A DNA stretch of 64,000 bases, from positions 1,550,001-1,614,000 of the forward strand of contig NZ_CP012831.1 of the NCBI RefSeq assembly GCF_001307275.1. Reading direction: 5' to 3'. A model generated the notes under the pieces. That model had not been told where the DNA came from and searched no databases. It saw only the letters and a list, made by a program, of their open reading frames with translations. Positions 11,943-24,036 of the stretch are shown here, in pieces. The stretch is from Pseudomonas fluorescens (GTDB lineage Bacteria; Pseudomonadota; Gammaproteobacteria; Pseudomonadales; Pseudomonadaceae). Within the stretch, counting starts at the first letter, position 1. Every line of letters starts with the position of its first letter. A program made the position numbers and the translations under genes.

Positions 11943-11985
11943 TCGCTCACTGGCTCACCAAACCCTTGCCGGGGTAGCAATTACC

Positions 11986-12072
11986 GTGGCGAGGGAGCTT
12001 GCTCCCGCTCGGTTGCGTAGCGACCGCATTGGGGCTACTGCGTAGCCCAGCGGGAGCAAGCTCCCTCGCCAC
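11986..12072. repeat. REPIN (class B) between darP and tldD
   Basis: Inverted pair of GTGGCGAGGGAGCTTGCTCC arms, only 87 bp in all, between the two convergent genes. No separate terminator is visible, so it may serve as one. Confidence 0.9.
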
Positions 12073-12100
12073 GGTGATTCACGCAAGCCCCTGAATATTT

Positions 12101-13543
<1,443 letters not shown>

Positions 13544-13548
13544 ATGTT

Positions 13549-14412
13549 TTACGCCTTGAATTCGTCGTCTTGGACAGGCCGCTGTCGAGCGCCCTGCGAG
13601 AAAAAGCGCCGATGGCTGGCCACCGGCATGCGCGCCCGGATGGACGCTTGTTCGCTGCTGTCGCGCTCGGCCACCAGCACGGCCTCGCCTTGATCCTGTT
13701 GTGCCAGCACGCGGCCCCATGGGTCGACAATCGCGGCATGGCCAAAGGTTTCCCGAGGCCCCGGATGCACGCCACCCTGGGCGGCCGCCAGCACGTAGCA
13801 CTGGGTCTCGATGGCCCGGGCGCGGATCAGCACGTCCCAATGGGCCGCGCCGGTCACCGCGGTAAACGCCGACGGTGCCGTGATCAACTCGGCCCCGGCC
13901 GCCCGCAGCTCGCTGTAGAGCTCCGGGAACCGCAAGTCATAACAAACCGTCAGGCCCACCCGGCCGACGGGAGTATCGGCAACCACCACGTTGGCACCAT
14001 AAGCATAGTCATCCGACTCGCGATAGCGCCCGCGATTGTCCGCCACATCCACATCGAACAGGTGCAGCTTGTCGTAGCGCGCCACAATCTGGCCCTGGTC
14101 GTCGACCAGCAACGAACAGGCATGGGACCTGGCCTCGGGCTGGTCCACCGGCGGCAACGGCAGCGTGCCGGCCACAATCCATAACTTGAGGTCACGGGCG
14201 ACCTGTTTCAACCACGGCAGGATCGGTCCCTGACCAAAGGCTTCGGCACGACCGATATCGGCAATGTCCCGTCGCCCCATCGCCGCGAAATTCTCCGGCA
14301 GCACCGCCAGCCTCGCGCCGCCGGCGGCAGCCTGCTCCAGCAGCACCCGGGCACGGGCCAGGTTGGCGAGCACGTCGCTTTGGCTGACCATTTGAATCAC
14401 GGCGACTGGCAT
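13549..14412 (-). CDS. carbon-nitrogen hydrolase (nitrilase superfamily, Nit1/YbeM-like)
   Basis: 287 residues. The catalytic Glu-Lys-Cys triad can be read: E in [10 protein letters not shown] in [10 protein letters not shown] and C in [12 protein letters not shown]. Closest families are the Nit1-type omega-amidases and the deaminated-glutathione amidases, which repair a side product of transamination. The neighbourhood (yhdP upstream, tldD downstream) is conserved in pseudomonads but says little about substrate. Confidence 0.9.
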   Translation of the reverse strand: MPVAVIQMVSQSDVLANLARARVLLEQAAAGGARLAVLPENFAAMGRRDIADIGRAEAFGQGPILPWLKQVARDLKLWIVAGTLPLPPVDQPEARSHACSLLVDDQGQIVARYDKLHLFDVDVADNRGRYRESDDYAYGANVVVADTPVGRVGLTVCYDLRFPELYSELRAAGAELITAPSAFTAVTGAAHWDVLIRARAIETQCYVLAAAQGGVHPGPRETFGHAAIVDPWGRVLAQQDQGEAVLVAERDSSEQASIRARMPVASHRRFFSQGARQRPVQDDEFKA

Positions 14413-14439
14413 GGAGCTTCCCTCATTTTTTGCATCATT

Positions 14440-14535
14440 CCCCTGTGGGAGCGAGCTTGCTCGCGATAGCGCAGGATCAGCAAAGGAAATGTGACTGATA
14501 CACCGCTATCGCGAGCAAGCTCGCTCCCACAGGGG
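14440..14535. repeat. REPIN (class A) between yhdP and the nitrilase gene
   Basis: Near-perfect inverted pair of CCCCTGTGGGAGCGAGCTTG arms, each with GCTCGCGATAGCG. It sits inside the presumed rng-yhdP-nit-tldD transcript, between a stop (14551) and the next start (14412), so it may reduce expression of the distal genes. Confidence 0.92.
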
Positions 14536-14550
14536 TTATCCCATCGTCTG

Positions 14551-17500
14551 TCAGAACGGCTTGTCGAAGGTGATCTTCGGCTCTTTCCACGGCCCCTTGA
14601 CGTCGTATCTTACGCTGGCAAAACGCGCCACGCGGTCGCCAATCAGCTTGTCGATCAGAAACAACGCCCCACCCACCGCCGGTGCACCGACGATCAGCGC
14701 GGCGATCGGCAGGTTGTTGGTCACCGGCAACGTCACCAGCAGCTTGGCGTCGACGCGGTCGGCCACCATGTCCAGCGTGCCATTGAGCTCCAGGTTGCTC
14801 GACGGCCCGGTCAGGGTAATGGGCTCGCGGGTCACGTACACCCCGTCGCTCGCCACCAGCAGTCCCTTGACCCGGTCGTAGCTCAAGCCCTTGCCGAACA
14901 GGTCGGAGAAGTCCAGGCGCAAGCGTCGGCCGATGGAGTTGAAGTTCAACAGGCCAAATACCCGCAACGCCTGGGCGCTGCCTTCGACTTCGACGAACTG
15001 GCCCTTGGTCAACGACGCGTCGAGGCTGCCGGAGAAGCGCTTGGTGGCGACCCACGCCGGCGAACCGGGCCAGCGACCATCGACATCCAGGCGGAAGGCC
15101 TGGCTGGTCACGCTCGGTGCGAACCCCCAGCCCTTGAGCACATCGCCCAGGTTCTTGCCGCCGATCCGTCCCTTGTACCAACTGCTGGTGGCGCCAGGGG
15201 TACCTTCCCAGCCGCCGCTGCCGTTCAACACCATGCCCTTGAGGCCCATGTCCAGGTTGTTCAGCGCGATGCCCTTGGCGGTCGGTCGCACTTGCAACGA
15301 CCACGCGCCGATGAGGTCAGGGCCCTGGAACAATTGGTCGATGGCGATATCCATCGCCGGGATCTTGCCGGGATCGACCGACGCCAACGGGTCCGGAGCG
15401 TTTTCATCGGCCTGGACCGTCGGGTCTGGGGCCGGCAGGCGAACGTAGTCAAGCTTGATGCCAATCGGAGCGGCCTTGGCGTCCGGCAGGCTGACATTGC
15501 CTTTGGCCTGCTGGCTGTCGAGCCGCAAGGCCCAGGCGTTCGGCTTGCGATCCAGTTGCACCGACGCCTGGTCCAGGGTGGTGCCCATGGCCGTGAGCTT
15601 GCCGACGGTCAGATCGACGCTGCTGAGCAGTTGCTTGGCACTGCCACCCGGATCCTGGCCGGCGTACTTGTTCACCAGGTCCTGCCAGGGACTTACGTCC
15701 AGCTCCGACAATGTGCCGCGCAGTCGCAGCCCCTTGGCCCCAGGCAGCACCGCATCGCCGGCGCCCAGCAGCAACTCGCCGCGACCGTCAGCGACTTTCC
15801 CGCTGGGTGCGGCGTAAGTGAAGCTGGCCAGGTCACCATAATCGACCCAATAACGCCGCTCCGGCCCCTGCAGGGTCATGCGAAACACCGTGTCACGCCC
15901 GACATCGGCGGCCATGCCGAAGGGGGCCGGCAGGTCGACGGCCACGCCCTTGAGGCTGGAGCTGACCGACAACTGGCTGTCGGCGCCGTCGAGGATCACT
16001 TGCAACTGGTAGGGCACGACGCCCGATACCGGCAACGGTTGGGTGACGTTCAGCCAACTGGTGAGCTTCTTGATCTCCACCTGCCCGGACGCGGCGACCC
16101 GCGTGTTGAGCGCACCGGCACGGCCCTCGGCGAAAATCTGCGCGGTCACGGGCCGGTCGAATGCCCGGGCGCTGATGCCCTTGCCGCTCAGGCCCTTGTT
16201 GCTGTCGAAGCGGAAATCGCCCTTGAGCTGGGTCAGTTCCAGCGCCGGCTCGCTGAGCTTGAGACGAGCCTGGTCAGTGGCAAAGTCCACCAGGATCTTC
16301 GGTTGCTCGCCTTTGACCAGCGGGATATCCAGCTTCACGCTGCCTTTCAGGTCGCCCTCGCCTTCCCAGCCGGCAAACGTCTCGGCGGTCCCGATCGGTG
16401 CGCTCTGGAGGATTTTCAAACCATCGCCCAGCCCACCGGCGAACCCGCCGTCCAGCAGCAGATGAGAGCTCTGGCCGGTCGGTACATGGGGAATGTTCAC
16501 CGAAACATCCTTGACCTGGGTATCGAGCAACTGCCCCTGGCTGGCATAGATGCGCACGCCGCTGTCTTCGACGAAGACATCGCCGCTGACCTTGCTGACC
16601 GAAGGCCAGCCCGGCTGGAACGCCAGTTCGGCGTCGTGCACCTTGAAAAACAGGCTGATGCTGCGCGCCGCGTCCCCGGCACCGTGATTGAGCGAGCCTT
16701 GATACTGGAAAAAACCCTCGTCCACCGCGCCCTTGACGATGGCCGTGCGCAACCACTCATCCAGCGCCGGACTGAGGACCGCCGGCAGGTACTTGGCGGT
16801 GTAGCGCCCGTCACCGTCCACCAGGCCGACCCGCAGGTCCATGTAGTCTTCCTGGCTGTGGTCCAAATGCAGGCGAATCAGGAAGTCGCCGGCAATCCGG
16901 CCTTCCTCGCCCAGCACCTTCAGGTAGGGCGCGATCAGGGTGAAGCTTTGCTTGTCGAGCTTCCAGGTCAGCCGGGCATTGGCCTGCAAGTACTGCCAGG
17001 GCTTGGCGAAGATCGGGTCCAGGTGCAGGGAAAAGTCCTTGCTGTCCATGCGCAGTTCGCCGCCGCCCAGGTCGCCGCTCAGGCTCCCGGAGACGTTGCG
17101 CGCCGCCGGAGCGCCGCGATAGGCATCAAAGCCGACGGTGTCCAGGTTGGTGGCGAAGCTGACTTTCTGGTCACCGGTGTTCTGCGGCCGGTAGTCCAGC
17201 AGCACGTTGCGCAGGCCACCGGTCACCTTGAGCCGATCAATCGTCGTGGCCAGGCCTTCGGGCAACGGCGCCAGGGCATTGAGCAAAGGCGTGAGCGGGG
17301 TCAGGTCGAGGCGATCGGCCTGCAGGTGCCAACGCTCCTCGGCCTGCTCGGTGGCGGCGGTTTGTTGCAGTTGCAGGTGCGATTCCCAGCGGGTCTCGCC
17401 CAGGTTCATCGCCAGGGAATCGAAGGTCGCGGTGAACCCTTGGCTACCGCGCTGGAAATAAGCGTTGAGGGCCAGGTTGTGAATCTGTACCGGCTTGCGT

Positions 17501-18354
17501 TCGCCGTAGGCGCCCTGGAGCTGCGGCGCGTTCAGGCGCATGGCCGCGCTTTGCACCGTGCCCTCGCCCCAACTGAGCCAGAACTCACCACCGGCCTGGA
17601 TCCGGGAGAAATTCCATTGCTGGGTCAGGCGTTTGGGCAGCCATTTGGACCAGTCGCTTTGCGGCAGGCTCAAATAGGCATCGGCCTGGCCGTTCTTCCA
17701 GTCGCTGGCGCGCAGGCGGGTGCGCAGGTTGATCGCCACCGGCTGCCCGTCAGGCAGGGTCAGGCGTGCGTCCAGGCGCTGGCGGGTGGTGCCGGTACGC
17801 AGGCTCAAGCCGACGTAGGTCAGGGTCAGCGGCGGTTGCTCGACGGGTTGCAAGGTCACCTGGCTATCGAGCACCGAGAACTTGGAGACCACTTGCATGC
17901 GTTCGAGCAGTTGCTGCGGATCGAGGGGCTGCTCGTCCTTCACCGGCAGGCCTTCCAGCGCCCACTTGCCGTCGGCGCCCTCCTTGAGGCTGATCTTCAG
18001 GCCACTGACTTCCAGGTGGGCGATGCGCACCTGACGCGCCAGCAGGCTGCCCCACAGGTCAGGCACGGCCCGCACCTGGTCCAGGTGCAAGGCATTGGGG
18101 CCCTCGCCGACCACCACGTCGCGCGCCGCCAGGATCGGTGCCAAAGCGTCCCAACTGCCGTCCAGGCTACCGATGTGCACAGGCATGCCCAAGGCGGCAC
18201 CCGCGCGGGTCTCGACCTCGGCGCGGTATTCGGCCACCAGCGGGACCAGCTCGCGACCGAGGCTGACGTACAACGCCAGCAACACCAGCAACAGGGCGCA
18301 AAGCCCCAGCCCCCAACGGGTCAGCGTCGCGATCAAGCGTGTCAGACGCTCCAT
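14551..18354 (-). CDS. yhdP: YhdP family AsmA-like phospholipid transport protein
   Basis: About 1267 residues, typical for YhdP (TIGR02099). One N-terminal membrane helix (about 16-34, GLCALLLVLLALYVSLG) and a very long beta-rich periplasmic body ending in the DUF3971/AsmA2 region (NFNSIGRRLRLDFSDLFGKG, YDVKGPWKEPKITFDKPF). Members bridge the inner and outer membranes and move phospholipids; YhdP acts with TamB and YdbH. ATG 18354 is chosen for the family start MERLTRLIATL and a GGGGAG upstream. A 1296-codon open frame on the other strand is a GC-bias shadow. Confidence 0.94.
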   Translation of the reverse strand: MERLTRLIATLTRWGLGLCALLLVLLALYVSLGRELVPLVAEYRAEVETRAGAALGMPVHIGSLDGSWDALAPILAARDVVVGEGPNALHLDQVRAVPDLWGSLLARQVRIAHLEVSGLKISLKEGADGKWALEGLPVKDEQPLDPQQLLERMQVVSKFSVLDSQVTLQPVEQPPLTLTYVGLSLRTGTTRQRLDARLTLPDGQPVAINLRTRLRASDWKNGQADAYLSLPQSDWSKWLPKRLTQQWNFSRIQAGGEFWLSWGEGTVQSAAMRLNAPQLQGAYGERKPVQIHNLALNAYFQRGSQGFTATFDSLAMNLGETRWESHLQLQQTAATEQAEERWHLQADRLDLTPLTPLLNALAPLPEGLATTIDRLKVTGGLRNVLLDYRPQNTGDQKVSFATNLDTVGFDAYRGAPAARNVSGSLSGDLGGGELRMDSKDFSLHLDPIFAKPWQYLQANARLTWKLDKQSFTLIAPYLKVLGEEGRIAGDFLIRLHLDHSQEDYMDLRVGLVDGDGRYTAKYLPAVLSPALDEWLRTAIVKGAVDEGFFQYQGSLNHGAGDAARSISLFFKVHDAELAFQPGWPSVSKVSGDVFVEDSGVRIYASQGQLLDTQVKDVSVNIPHVPTGQSSHLLLDGGFAGGLGDGLKILQSAPIGTAETFAGWEGEGDLKGSVKLDIPLVKGEQPKILVDFATDQARLKLSEPALELTQLKGDFRFDSNKGLSGKGISARAFDRPVTAQIFAEGRAGALNTRVAASGQVEIKKLTSWLNVTQPLPVSGVVPYQLQVILDGADSQLSVSSSLKGVAVDLPAPFGMAADVGRDTVFRMTLQGPERRYWVDYGDLASFTYAAPSGKVADGRGELLLGAGDAVLPGAKGLRLRGTLSELDVSPWQDLVNKYAGQDPGGSAKQLLSSVDLTVGKLTAMGTTLDQASVQLDRKPNAWALRLDSQQAKGNVSLPDAKAAPIGIKLDYVRLPAPDPTVQADENAPDPLASVDPGKIPAMDIAIDQLFQGPDLIGAWSLQVRPTAKGIALNNLDMGLKGMVLNGSGGWEGTPGATSSWYKGRIGGKNLGDVLKGWGFAPSVTSQAFRLDVDGRWPGSPAWVATKRFSGSLDASLTKGQFVEVEGSAQALRVFGLLNFNSIGRRLRLDFSDLFGKGLSYDRVKGLLVASDGVYVTREPITLTGPSSNLELNGTLDMVADRVDAKLLVTLPVTNNLPIAALIVGAPAVGGALFLIDKLIGDRVARFASVRYDVKGPWKEPKITFDKPF

Positions 18355-18414
18355 GTCAGTGGGCTCCCCTGGCAAAGATAATCAAATCCGCGGGCCCGCC
18401 GCTTCCCAAGCTCT

Positions 18415-19872
18415 TCAGAGCAACACCACGTCGTATTGTTCCTGGGAATACATGGTTTCGACCTGGAAACGAATCGTGCGTCCGATAAACGCTTCCAACT
18501 CCGCGACATTGCCTGACTCCTCGTCGAGCAGGCGATCCACCACTTTCTGGTTGGCCAACACTCTATAGCCGGTCGCCTGGTAGGCGCGCGCCTCCCGGAG
18601 GATTTCCCGGAAGATTTCGTAACACACGGTTTCCGGGGTCTTGAGCTTGCCGCGCCCCTGGCAACTGCTGCACGGCTCGCACAGCACCTGCTCGAGGCTT
18701 TCGCGGGTGCGCTTGCGGGTCATCTGCACCAGGCCCAGTTCGGTGATCCCGATGATGTTGGTCTTGGCGTGATCGCGTTCGAGTTGTTTTTCCAGGGTCC
18801 GCAGCACCTGGCGCTGGTGCTCTTCATCTTCCATGTCGATGAAGTCGATGATGATGATCCCGCCCAGGTTGCGCAGGCGCAGTTGGCGGGCAATCGCCGT
18901 GGCGGCTTCCAGGTTGGTCTTGAAGATGGTTTCTTCCAGGTTGCGATGGCCGACGAACGCTCCGGTGTTGACGTCGATGGTGCTCATGGCTTCGGCCGGA
19001 TCGACCACCAGGTAACCGCCGGACTTGAGCGGCACCTTGCGCTCCAGGGCTTTCTGGATTTCATCCTCGACCCCGTACAGGTCGAAAATCGGCCGCTCGC
19101 CAGGGTAATGTTCCAGGCGATCGGCGATTTCCGGCATCAGTTCGGCGACGAACTGCGTGGTTTTCTGGAAGGTTTCCCGGGAGTCGATACGGATTTTCTC
19201 GATCTTGGGGCTGACCAGGTCGCGCAAGGTCCGCAGTGCCAGGCCCAGGTCTTCGTAGATCACGCTGGGGGTGGCGATGGTCTTGATCTGCGCGGCGATC
19301 TGGTCCCAGAGCCTTCGCAGGTAGCGGATGTCCATGAGGATCTCATCGGCCCCGGCCCCTTCGGCGGCGGTGCGCAGGATGAACCCACCGGCTTCCTTGA
19401 TGCCTTCTTTTTCCACGCAGTCGCTGACCACCTGCTTGAGGCGCTCGCGCTCGGCTTCGTCTTCGATCTTCAGGGAAATGCCGACGTGGGCGGTGCGCGG
19501 CATGTACACCAGGTAGCGAGACGGAATCGACAACTGCGTAGTCAGGCGGGCGCCCTTGGAACCGATGGGATCCTTGGTGACCTGCACCACCAGGCTCTGG
19601 CCTTCGTGCACCAGCGCGCTGATGCTCTCCACGGCCGGCCCTTCACGCATGGAGATTTCCGACGCATGGATGAACGCCGCGCGGTCCAGGCCGATGTCGA
19701 CGAAGGCCGCCTGCATGCCCGGCAGCACTCGCACCACCTTGCCCTTGTAGATATTGCCAACGATGCCACGCTTTTGCGTGCGCTCGACGTGGACCTCTTG
19801 CAGCACACCGTTTTCAACCACCGCCACGCGCGATTCCATCGGCGTGATGTTGATCAGGATCTCTTCACTCAT
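18415..19872 (-). CDS. rng: ribonuclease G
   Basis: 485 residues, the length of RNase G rather than RNase E. The S1 domain follows the N-terminus (KRGIVGNIYKGKVVRVLPGM, AAFVDIGLDRAAFIH). The catalytic DNase I-like domain includes DVNTGAFVGHRNLEET and IIIDFIDM, and the Zn-link cysteines appear in LCEPCSSCQGRG. It trims 16S rRNA 5' ends and decays some mRNAs. ATG 19872 gives MSEEILINITPMESRVAV. It lies between maf and yhdP as in most gammaproteobacteria. Confidence 0.96.
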   Translation of the reverse strand: MSEEILINITPMESRVAVVENGVLQEVHVERTQKRGIVGNIYKGKVVRVLPGMQAAFVDIGLDRAAFIHASEISMREGPAVESISALVHEGQSLVVQVTKDPIGSKGARLTTQLSIPSRYLVYMPRTAHVGISLKIEDEAERERLKQVVSDCVEKEGIKEAGGFILRTAAEGAGADEILMDIRYLRRLWDQIAAQIKTIATPSVIYEDLGLALRTLRDLVSPKIEKIRIDSRETFQKTTQFVAELMPEIADRLEHYPGERPIFDLYGVEDEIQKALERKVPLKSGGYLVVDPAEAMSTIDVNTGAFVGHRNLEETIFKTNLEAATAIARQLRLRNLGGIIIIDFIDMEDEEHQRQVLRTLEKQLERDHAKTNIIGITELGLVQMTRKRTRESLEQVLCEPCSSCQGRGKLKTPETVCYEIFREILREARAYQATGYRVLANQKVVDRLLDEESGNVAELEAFIGRTIRFQVETMYSQEQYDVVLL

Positions 19873-19928
19873 GGCAGGGTCTCGTTCAGGCATGTTCACG
19901 ATAATGGCCGCATCAAGTCAGACGGCGC

Positions 19929-20525
19929 TCAGCGCGCGCTCAAGGTTTGCCAACAGGGTATGCCGAAATGGCCCAGCAGTTCTGCGGTTTCGCACAGGGG
20001 CAGGCCAACCACGGCCGAATAGCTGCCTTCGAGCCCGGCGACGAACACCGCGCCCAGCCCTTGGATACCATAGCTGCCGGCCTTGTCCCGAGGTTCGCCG
20101 CTGGCCCAATAGGCCAGCGCTTCCTGTTCGGTGATGGGGCGAAAACGCACCCGACTGCGCACCACCCGTGATTCGCAGCTCGAGCCGTCCAGCACGGCAA
20201 TGGCGGTCAGCACTTCATGGTCGCGACCAGACAGGCTCAGCAGCATGGACAAGGCGTCGGCCTGGTCCACTGGCTTGCCGAGAATCCGCCCCTCCAGCAC
20301 CACGGCGGTGTCCGCACCGAGCACGCAGCCATCCACATCGGCGTCCAGGGCTCGCCGCCCAGCCTCGGCCTTGCCGCGCGCCAGGCGCTCGACATAGGCC
20401 GAGGGGGGTTCGTGATCCAGGGGTGTTTCATCGATGTCGGCGCCAATGGCGGTAAAGGGCACGCCGATCTGCGTGAGCAGCTCACGCCGACGCGGTGAGC
20501 CTGAGGCGAGGTAAAGCGGTTTCAT
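19929..20525 (-). CDS. maf: Maf-type nucleoside triphosphate pyrophosphatase
   Basis: 198 residues with the Maf signature [10 protein letters not shown] near the start, then DIDETP and the [18 protein letters not shown] region. The YhdE-type members hydrolyse dTTP, UTP and modified pyrimidine nucleotides. I use ATG 20525; a TTG one codon upstream would also be open. Follows mreD after a REP pair. Confidence 0.93.
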   Translation of the reverse strand: MKPLYLASGSPRRRELLTQIGVPFTAIGADIDETPLDHEPPSAYVERLARGKAEAGRRALDADVDGCVLGADTAVVLEGRILGKPVDQADALSMLLSLSGRDHEVLTAIAVLDGSSCESRVVRSRVRFRPITEQEALAYWASGEPRDKAGSYGIQGLGAVFVAGLEGSYSAVVGLPLCETAELLGHFGIPCWQTLSAR

Positions 20526-20573
20526 CAAGACATCTCCCTCTCAAAGCACAGCCATCCAGACAAAAACAGCTTT

Positions 20574-20681
20574 TGTGGCGAGGGCGCTTGCTCCCGCTGG
20601 GCCGGCCCGACGCTTCGGGCGTAGCGGCCCCAACTTTTACGGTCGCTACGCAACCGAGCGGGAGCAAGCTCCCTCGCCACA
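20574..20681. repeat. REPIN (class B) between mreD and maf
   Basis: Inverted pair TGTGGCGAGGGCGCTTGCTC and the complement of GTGGCGAGGGAGCTTGCTCC. One arm has a GAGGGCGC variant. Located within the mreBCD-maf-rng gene string. Confidence 0.9.
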
Positions 20682-20723
20682 GGGATGTAAGTCATCAGAA
20701 AAAGTGTAGATATCCTGACCGAA

Positions 20724-21212
20724 TCAGTTGATTTTGAAACGCAGGCGCAGGCCACGCAAACCGAAGCTGACCCATGGCCAGAGCAAGGCACTGACCAGGG
20801 CTGGCAAGACCAGCGCCAGGGTTGGCTGGCGATTGCCGGTCAGCGCGCTGAGCCACAGCTGCACCAGTTGCGCCAGACCGAAGATCACCAGAATCACCAG
20901 GCACTGCTGCCACATGGGGAACATCCGCAGGCGTTGTTGCAGCGACAGCACCAGGAAGGTAATCAGCGTCAGGATCAACGCGTTCTGCCCCAGCAGCGTG
21001 CCGTAAAGCACATCCTCGGCCAGGCCGAGGCACCAGGCGGTGACCATGCCGACCTTGTGGGGCAACGCCAGCGCCCAGAAGGCCAGCAACAGGGCCAGCC
21101 ACAGGGGGCGCAGGATTTCCATGAATTGCGGCAGCGGCGAAACACTGAGCAACAGGCCGATGGCGAAGGTCAACCAGACCATCCAGCCGTTACCGGATTG
21201 GGTACTGCTCAT
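20724..21212 (-). CDS. mreD: rod shape-determining protein MreD
   Basis: 162 residues, almost entirely hydrophobic with five to six helices (LTFAIGLLLSVSPLP, LALLLAFWALALP, ITFLVLSLQQRL). Integral membrane part of the elongasome linking MreB and MreC to peptidoglycan synthases. The ATG overlaps the mreC TGA by 4 bases (21209-21212). Confidence 0.95.
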   Translation of the reverse strand: MSSTQSGNGWMVWLTFAIGLLLSVSPLPQFMEILRPLWLALLLAFWALALPHKVGMVTAWCLGLAEDVLYGTLLGQNALILTLITFLVLSLQQRLRMFPMWQQCLVILVIFGLAQLVQLWLSALTGNRQPTLALVLPALVSALLWPWVSFGLRGLRLRFKIN

Positions 21213-22339
21213 TCTTCTCGTGCTCCCCTGGTGGCTGGCGCAGTGGCCGGCGTGGAGGCTGGCGGTTTGGCGGCGGGCCGGGCTGGCTGAGCTGGCTGCG
21301 CGGCGGGCGCGTGGGTAGCCGAGCGGGTCGGTTTCGCAGCAGGTGCGGCCGGAGCAGCGGCCGGCGTCGTTGCCGTAGCCGGTGCAGGCACGGGTGGTTT
21401 TGGCACGATGGCTGGGACTGGCGCCGGCACAGCCGTAGCCGGGGCGGCCGACTCGCCGCCCTGCCGGTCCTGGGCTTCCTGGGCCACGGCGGCGTCGTTG
21501 GCGCGCTCTTCGGGCGTGCGGTTGTCGCTGAAGACCAGCAGCAGGTAGCGGCTGCGATTCAGCGCCGCCGTCGGCACCGCGCGCACAATGGCGAACGGCT
21601 GGCCGGAGTCATGGATGACTTCCTTGACCGTTGCCACCGGATACCCGGCCGGGAAACGCTGGCCGAGGCCGGAGCTGACCAGCAGGTCGCCTTCCTTGAT
21701 ATCGGCGGTATCGGCCACGTGCCGCAGCTCCAGGCGCTCCGGGTTGCCGGTGCCGCTGGCAATCGCCCGCAGGCCGTTGCGGTTGACCTGCACCGGAATG
21801 CTGTGGGTGGTATCGGTCAGCAACAGCACGCGAGATGTGTAAGGCATCAACTCCACCACCTGGCCCATCAGGCCCCGGGCATCGAGCACCGGTTGACCAA
21901 GGACCACACCGTCGCGCTCGCCCTTGTTGATCAGGATGCGGTGGGTGAAGGGGTTGGGGTCCATGCCGATCAACTCGGCCACTTCGACCTTCTCGTTGAC
22001 CAGTGCGGAGGAGTTGAGCAACTCGCGCAGTCGCACGTTCTGCTCGGTGAGGGCCGCCAGCTTCTGCATGCGCCCCTGCAACAGCAGGTTTTCGGTCTTG
22101 AGTTTTTCGTTTTCGGCGACCAGTTCGGTCCGGCTGCCAAATTGGCTGGCGACACCTTGCCACAAGCGCTGCGGCAGGTCGGTGATCCAATAGGATTCCA
22201 TCAACACCAGCGACATCTGGCTGCGTACAGGCTTGAGCAGCGTGAAGCGGGCATCGACCACCATCAGCGCGACCGATAGCACGGTCAGCACCAGCAGGCG
22301 CACACCCAATGAGGGGCCTTTGGCGAAAAGCGGTTTAAT
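21209..22339 (-). CDS. mreC: rod shape-determining protein MreC, probable ATT start
   Basis: About 376 residues. Short cytoplasmic start, one membrane helix (VRLLVLTVLSVALMVV), coiled coil (VAENEKLKTENLLLQGRMQKL), the periplasmic beta-domains (LINKGERDGVVLGQPVLD, ERLELRHVADTADIKEGDLL), then a long Pro/Ala-rich tail of about 90 residues. Start choice: the first usual start is TTG 22309, right at the membrane helix with no good RBS. The frame stays open upstream and encodes IKPLFAKGPS; ATT at 22339 has GAGGAG 6 bases before it. I therefore place the start at ATT, with TTG as the alternative. Confidence 0.9.
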   Translation of the reverse strand: MKPLFAKGPSLGVRLLVLTVLSVALMVVDARFTLLKPVRSQMSLVLMESYWITDLPQRLWQGVASQFGSRTELVAENEKLKTENLLLQGRMQKLAALTEQNVRLRELLNSSALVNEKVEVAELIGMDPNPFTHRILINKGERDGVVLGQPVLDARGLMGQVVELMPYTSRVLLLTDTTHSIPVQVNRNGLRAIASGTGNPERLELRHVADTADIKEGDLLVSSGLGQRFPAGYPVATVKEVIHDSGQPFAIVRAVPTAALNRSRYLLLVFSDNRTPEERANDAAVAQEAQDRQGGESAAPATAVPAPVPAIVPKPPVPAPATATTPAAAPAAPAAKPTRSATHAPAAQPAQPARPAAKPPASTPATAPATRGAREE

Positions 22340-22480
22340 AGGCCGCTCCTCCCAGGCAAATGTTTTCTTTATTCATACGGCATCAGACCGGCCTGGATAC
22401 GAATGACAGAAGATAAACGCCAACGGGCAGCACTGCAAAGTGCTGCCCGAGAGCGAACAACATAGACCACTGCGCCAGAC

Positions 22481-23530
<1,050 letters not shown>

Positions 23531-23562
23531 CTAGGCAACGCGTGGGTAAAAAAGTGCGGCAA

Positions 23563-23591
23563 ACTCTAACAACGACAGGGATTTTGGGCAA
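23563..23591 (-). promoter_or_regulatory. candidate sigma-70 promoter of mreB
   Basis: Reading the minus strand: TTGCCC, 17 bases, TAGAGT (4 of 6 matches in each hexamer, ideal spacing), 45 bases before the mreB ATG, in the divergent mreB/gatC intergenic region. Confidence 0.55.
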
Positions 23592-23690
23592 GGCGCCAAT
23601 ATGTTAAATTGACCGCTTTTCTGCGCACCAAACCCCACAATCGCGGCCGTAGGGCCGTAGAAATGCGGTAGTGTTCCGACAATCTAACAC

Positions 23691-23718
23691 ACGGACAGAC
23701 TGCGTCCGTTTTGTTTTC
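23691..23718 (+). promoter_or_regulatory. hairpin with T-rich tail in the gatCAB leader
   Basis: Inverted repeat ACGGAC/GTCCGT (7-base loop) followed by TTTGTTTT, ending 15 bases before the gatC ATG. It looks like a weak intrinsic terminator placed in a 5' leader. Attenuation of gatCAB is inferred only from shape. Confidence 0.35.
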
Positions 23719-23732
23719 CACTGGAGAATCCC

Positions 23733-24020
23733 ATGGCGCTTGAACGCTCCGACGTGGAAAAAATCGCTCATCTGGCCTGTCTGGGCCTCAATGAAGCCGA
23801 TCTTCCACACATCACTTCTGCCCTGAACAGCATTCTGGGGCTGGTCGACGAGATGCAGGCGGTCGACACCGACGGTATCGAACCGCTGGCCCACCCACTG
23901 GAAGCCAGCCAGCGCCTGCGCGCCGACGTCGTGACCGAGTCCAATCATCGCGAGGCCTACCAGTCCATCGCACCAGCGGTCGAAAACGGCCTGTACCTGG
24001 TTCCGAAAGTCATCGACTAA
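23733..24020 (+). CDS. gatC: Asp/Glu-tRNA(Asn/Gln) amidotransferase subunit GatC
   Basis: 95 residues with the GatC pattern [40 protein letters not shown] and the end YLVPKVID. It wraps GatA and GatB in the GatCAB complex, which converts Glu-tRNA(Gln) or Asp-tRNA(Asn) to the amidated forms. First of three genes in order. Confidence 0.96.
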   Translation: MALERSDVEKIAHLACLGLNEADLPHITSALNSILGLVDEMQAVDTDGIEPLAHPLEASQRLRADVVTESNHREAYQSIAPAVENGLYLVPKVID

Positions 24021-24036
24021 AGGGAAAGAGCCTCTC

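Noticed and set aside
14491..18381. 1296-codon open frame on the plus strand
   Set aside because: Exactly antisense to yhdP, whose product matches its family over its full length. High third-position GC leaves the opposite strand free of stops. The translation is low-complexity Gln/Arg/Val-rich with no domain.
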